Shown here: positions 44,360-44,514 of the stretch, piece after piece | How positions within the stretch are numbered: the first letter of the stretch is position 1 | How the letters are laid out: every line of letters begins with the position of its first letter | Assembly: GCA_023955335.1 (NCBI GenBank) | Contig: JAGSGF010000002.1 | Coordinates: 76,410 to 120,923 of the forward strand | DNA: 44,514 bases | Source of the DNA: Yoonia sp. | GTDB taxonomy: Bacteria; Pseudomonadota; Alphaproteobacteria; Rhodobacterales; Rhodobacteraceae | Reading direction: 5' to 3' | The notes under the pieces: generated by a model | The model's database searches: none | What the model was told of the DNA's origin: nothing | The model's input: only the letters and a program-made list of their open reading frames with translations | Position numbers and translations under genes: made by a program

Positions 44360-44514
44360 TTAACTCCAAAAATTAACATTAACCAAATTGGGATTTGAAC
44401 CCACCCGAAAAGTAAACTGACCGCTACCCTGTGGTGAGCATCAGCAATCGCATCTTCATTAGTATCAAAGAATTCGGTTGCGTCTTTAGCCAGCTTGATA
44501 AGGGTTTCTGTTTC
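44356..44514 (-). CDS. C-terminal part of an unknown protein, one membrane segment, truncated by window edge
   Basis: 52 residues are visible before the TGA; the start lies beyond the right edge. The visible part has a helical acidic stretch (LIKLAKDATEFFDTNEDAIA) and a closing hydrophobic segment (VSLLFGWVQIPIWLMLIFGV) that would anchor the C-terminus in the membrane. Base composition is AT-richer than the rest of the window. Family not recognised. Its stop overlaps the small ORF's ATG. Confidence 0.55.
   Translation of the reverse strand, partial: ETETLIKLAKDATEFFDTNEDAIADAHHRVAVSLLFGWVQIPIWLMLIFGVK

Noticed and set aside
44378-44400. tRNA-like T-arm on the minus strand (GGGTTCAAATCCC)
   Set aside because: The stem is only four pairs, no matching acceptor, D or anticodon arms surround it, and the same bases read well as the C-terminal part of a coupled protein gene.

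Overview
The window comes from an alphaproteobacterial chromosome, most likely the Roseobacter group of the Rhodobacteraceae (inferred from gene content and protein style: DUF2842 next to purA, a class I PHA cluster with PhaR, a rpiA-gor-hflK-hflC-degP block, and short TAATG/ATGA overlaps). It is gene dense and mostly housekeeping. No rRNA, tRNA, phage, CRISPR array or complete IS is visible. The only mobile-element trace is a REP-associated tyrosine transposase (RAYT) at the right end, with a scattered set of GTAG-headed REP palindromes.

Layout. (1) 1-4.8 kb: the 3' part of a Kef-type K+/H+ antiporter; the cobalamin genes cobT and cobS, diverging from a 73-bp gap; a ferredoxin plus a VCBS-repeat secreted protein; a peptidoglycan-binding lipoprotein. 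(2) 4.8-11.1 kb, all leftward: rpiA, glutathione reductase, hflK-hflC and a DegP/HtrA protease, with clear terminators after hflC and degP. (3) 11.2-16.2 kb: a GST-fold gene overlapping an Fe-S L-serine dehydratase, thiamine diphosphokinase, and a large acidic conserved hypothetical protein. (4) 16.2-22.9 kb: purA-DUF2842, a small membrane protein, secG, pyrG, rlmJ, DUF1330, a TerB-like protein and a PhnD-like binding-protein fold with no signal peptide. (5) 22.9-29.7 kb: a polar-amino-acid type ABC importer (ATPase, binding protein, two permeases) running into two glutamine-synthetase-like ligases that flank a class I glutamine amidotransferase. This suggests uptake and gamma-glutamylation of an amine or amino acid. 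(6) 30.0-34.5 kb: PHA metabolism. phaR, phaP and phaC point left and phaZ diverges from phaC; TGC/GCA-rich PhaR-type operators lie upstream of phaP, phaR and between phaC and phaZ. (7) 34.5-37.4 kb: three alpha/beta hydrolases and a truncated GPH/MFS transporter. (8) 37.5-42.6 kb: thrS, then a bufferin-type RiPP operon (DUF2282 precursor, DUF692/MNIO enzyme, DUF2063 partner, DoxX protein). (9) 42.6-44.5 kb: a cold-shock gene flanked by two ArsC/Spx-like paralogues, the RAYT, and an AT-rich end holding a 38-residue small ORF overlapped by the end of a membrane protein.

The points most worth a second look are: the RAYT gene carrying an inverted pair of its own type of REP palindrome in frame; REP copies that supply the stop codons of two genes; the bufferin operon with a GTAG hairpin between precursor and modifying enzyme; the transporter/GS/amidotransferase cluster, whose first permease seems to start at a non-AUG codon; and an alpha/beta hydrolase whose nucleophile serine is replaced by glycine. 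Family names are from recognition of motifs and overall sequence, without database searches.
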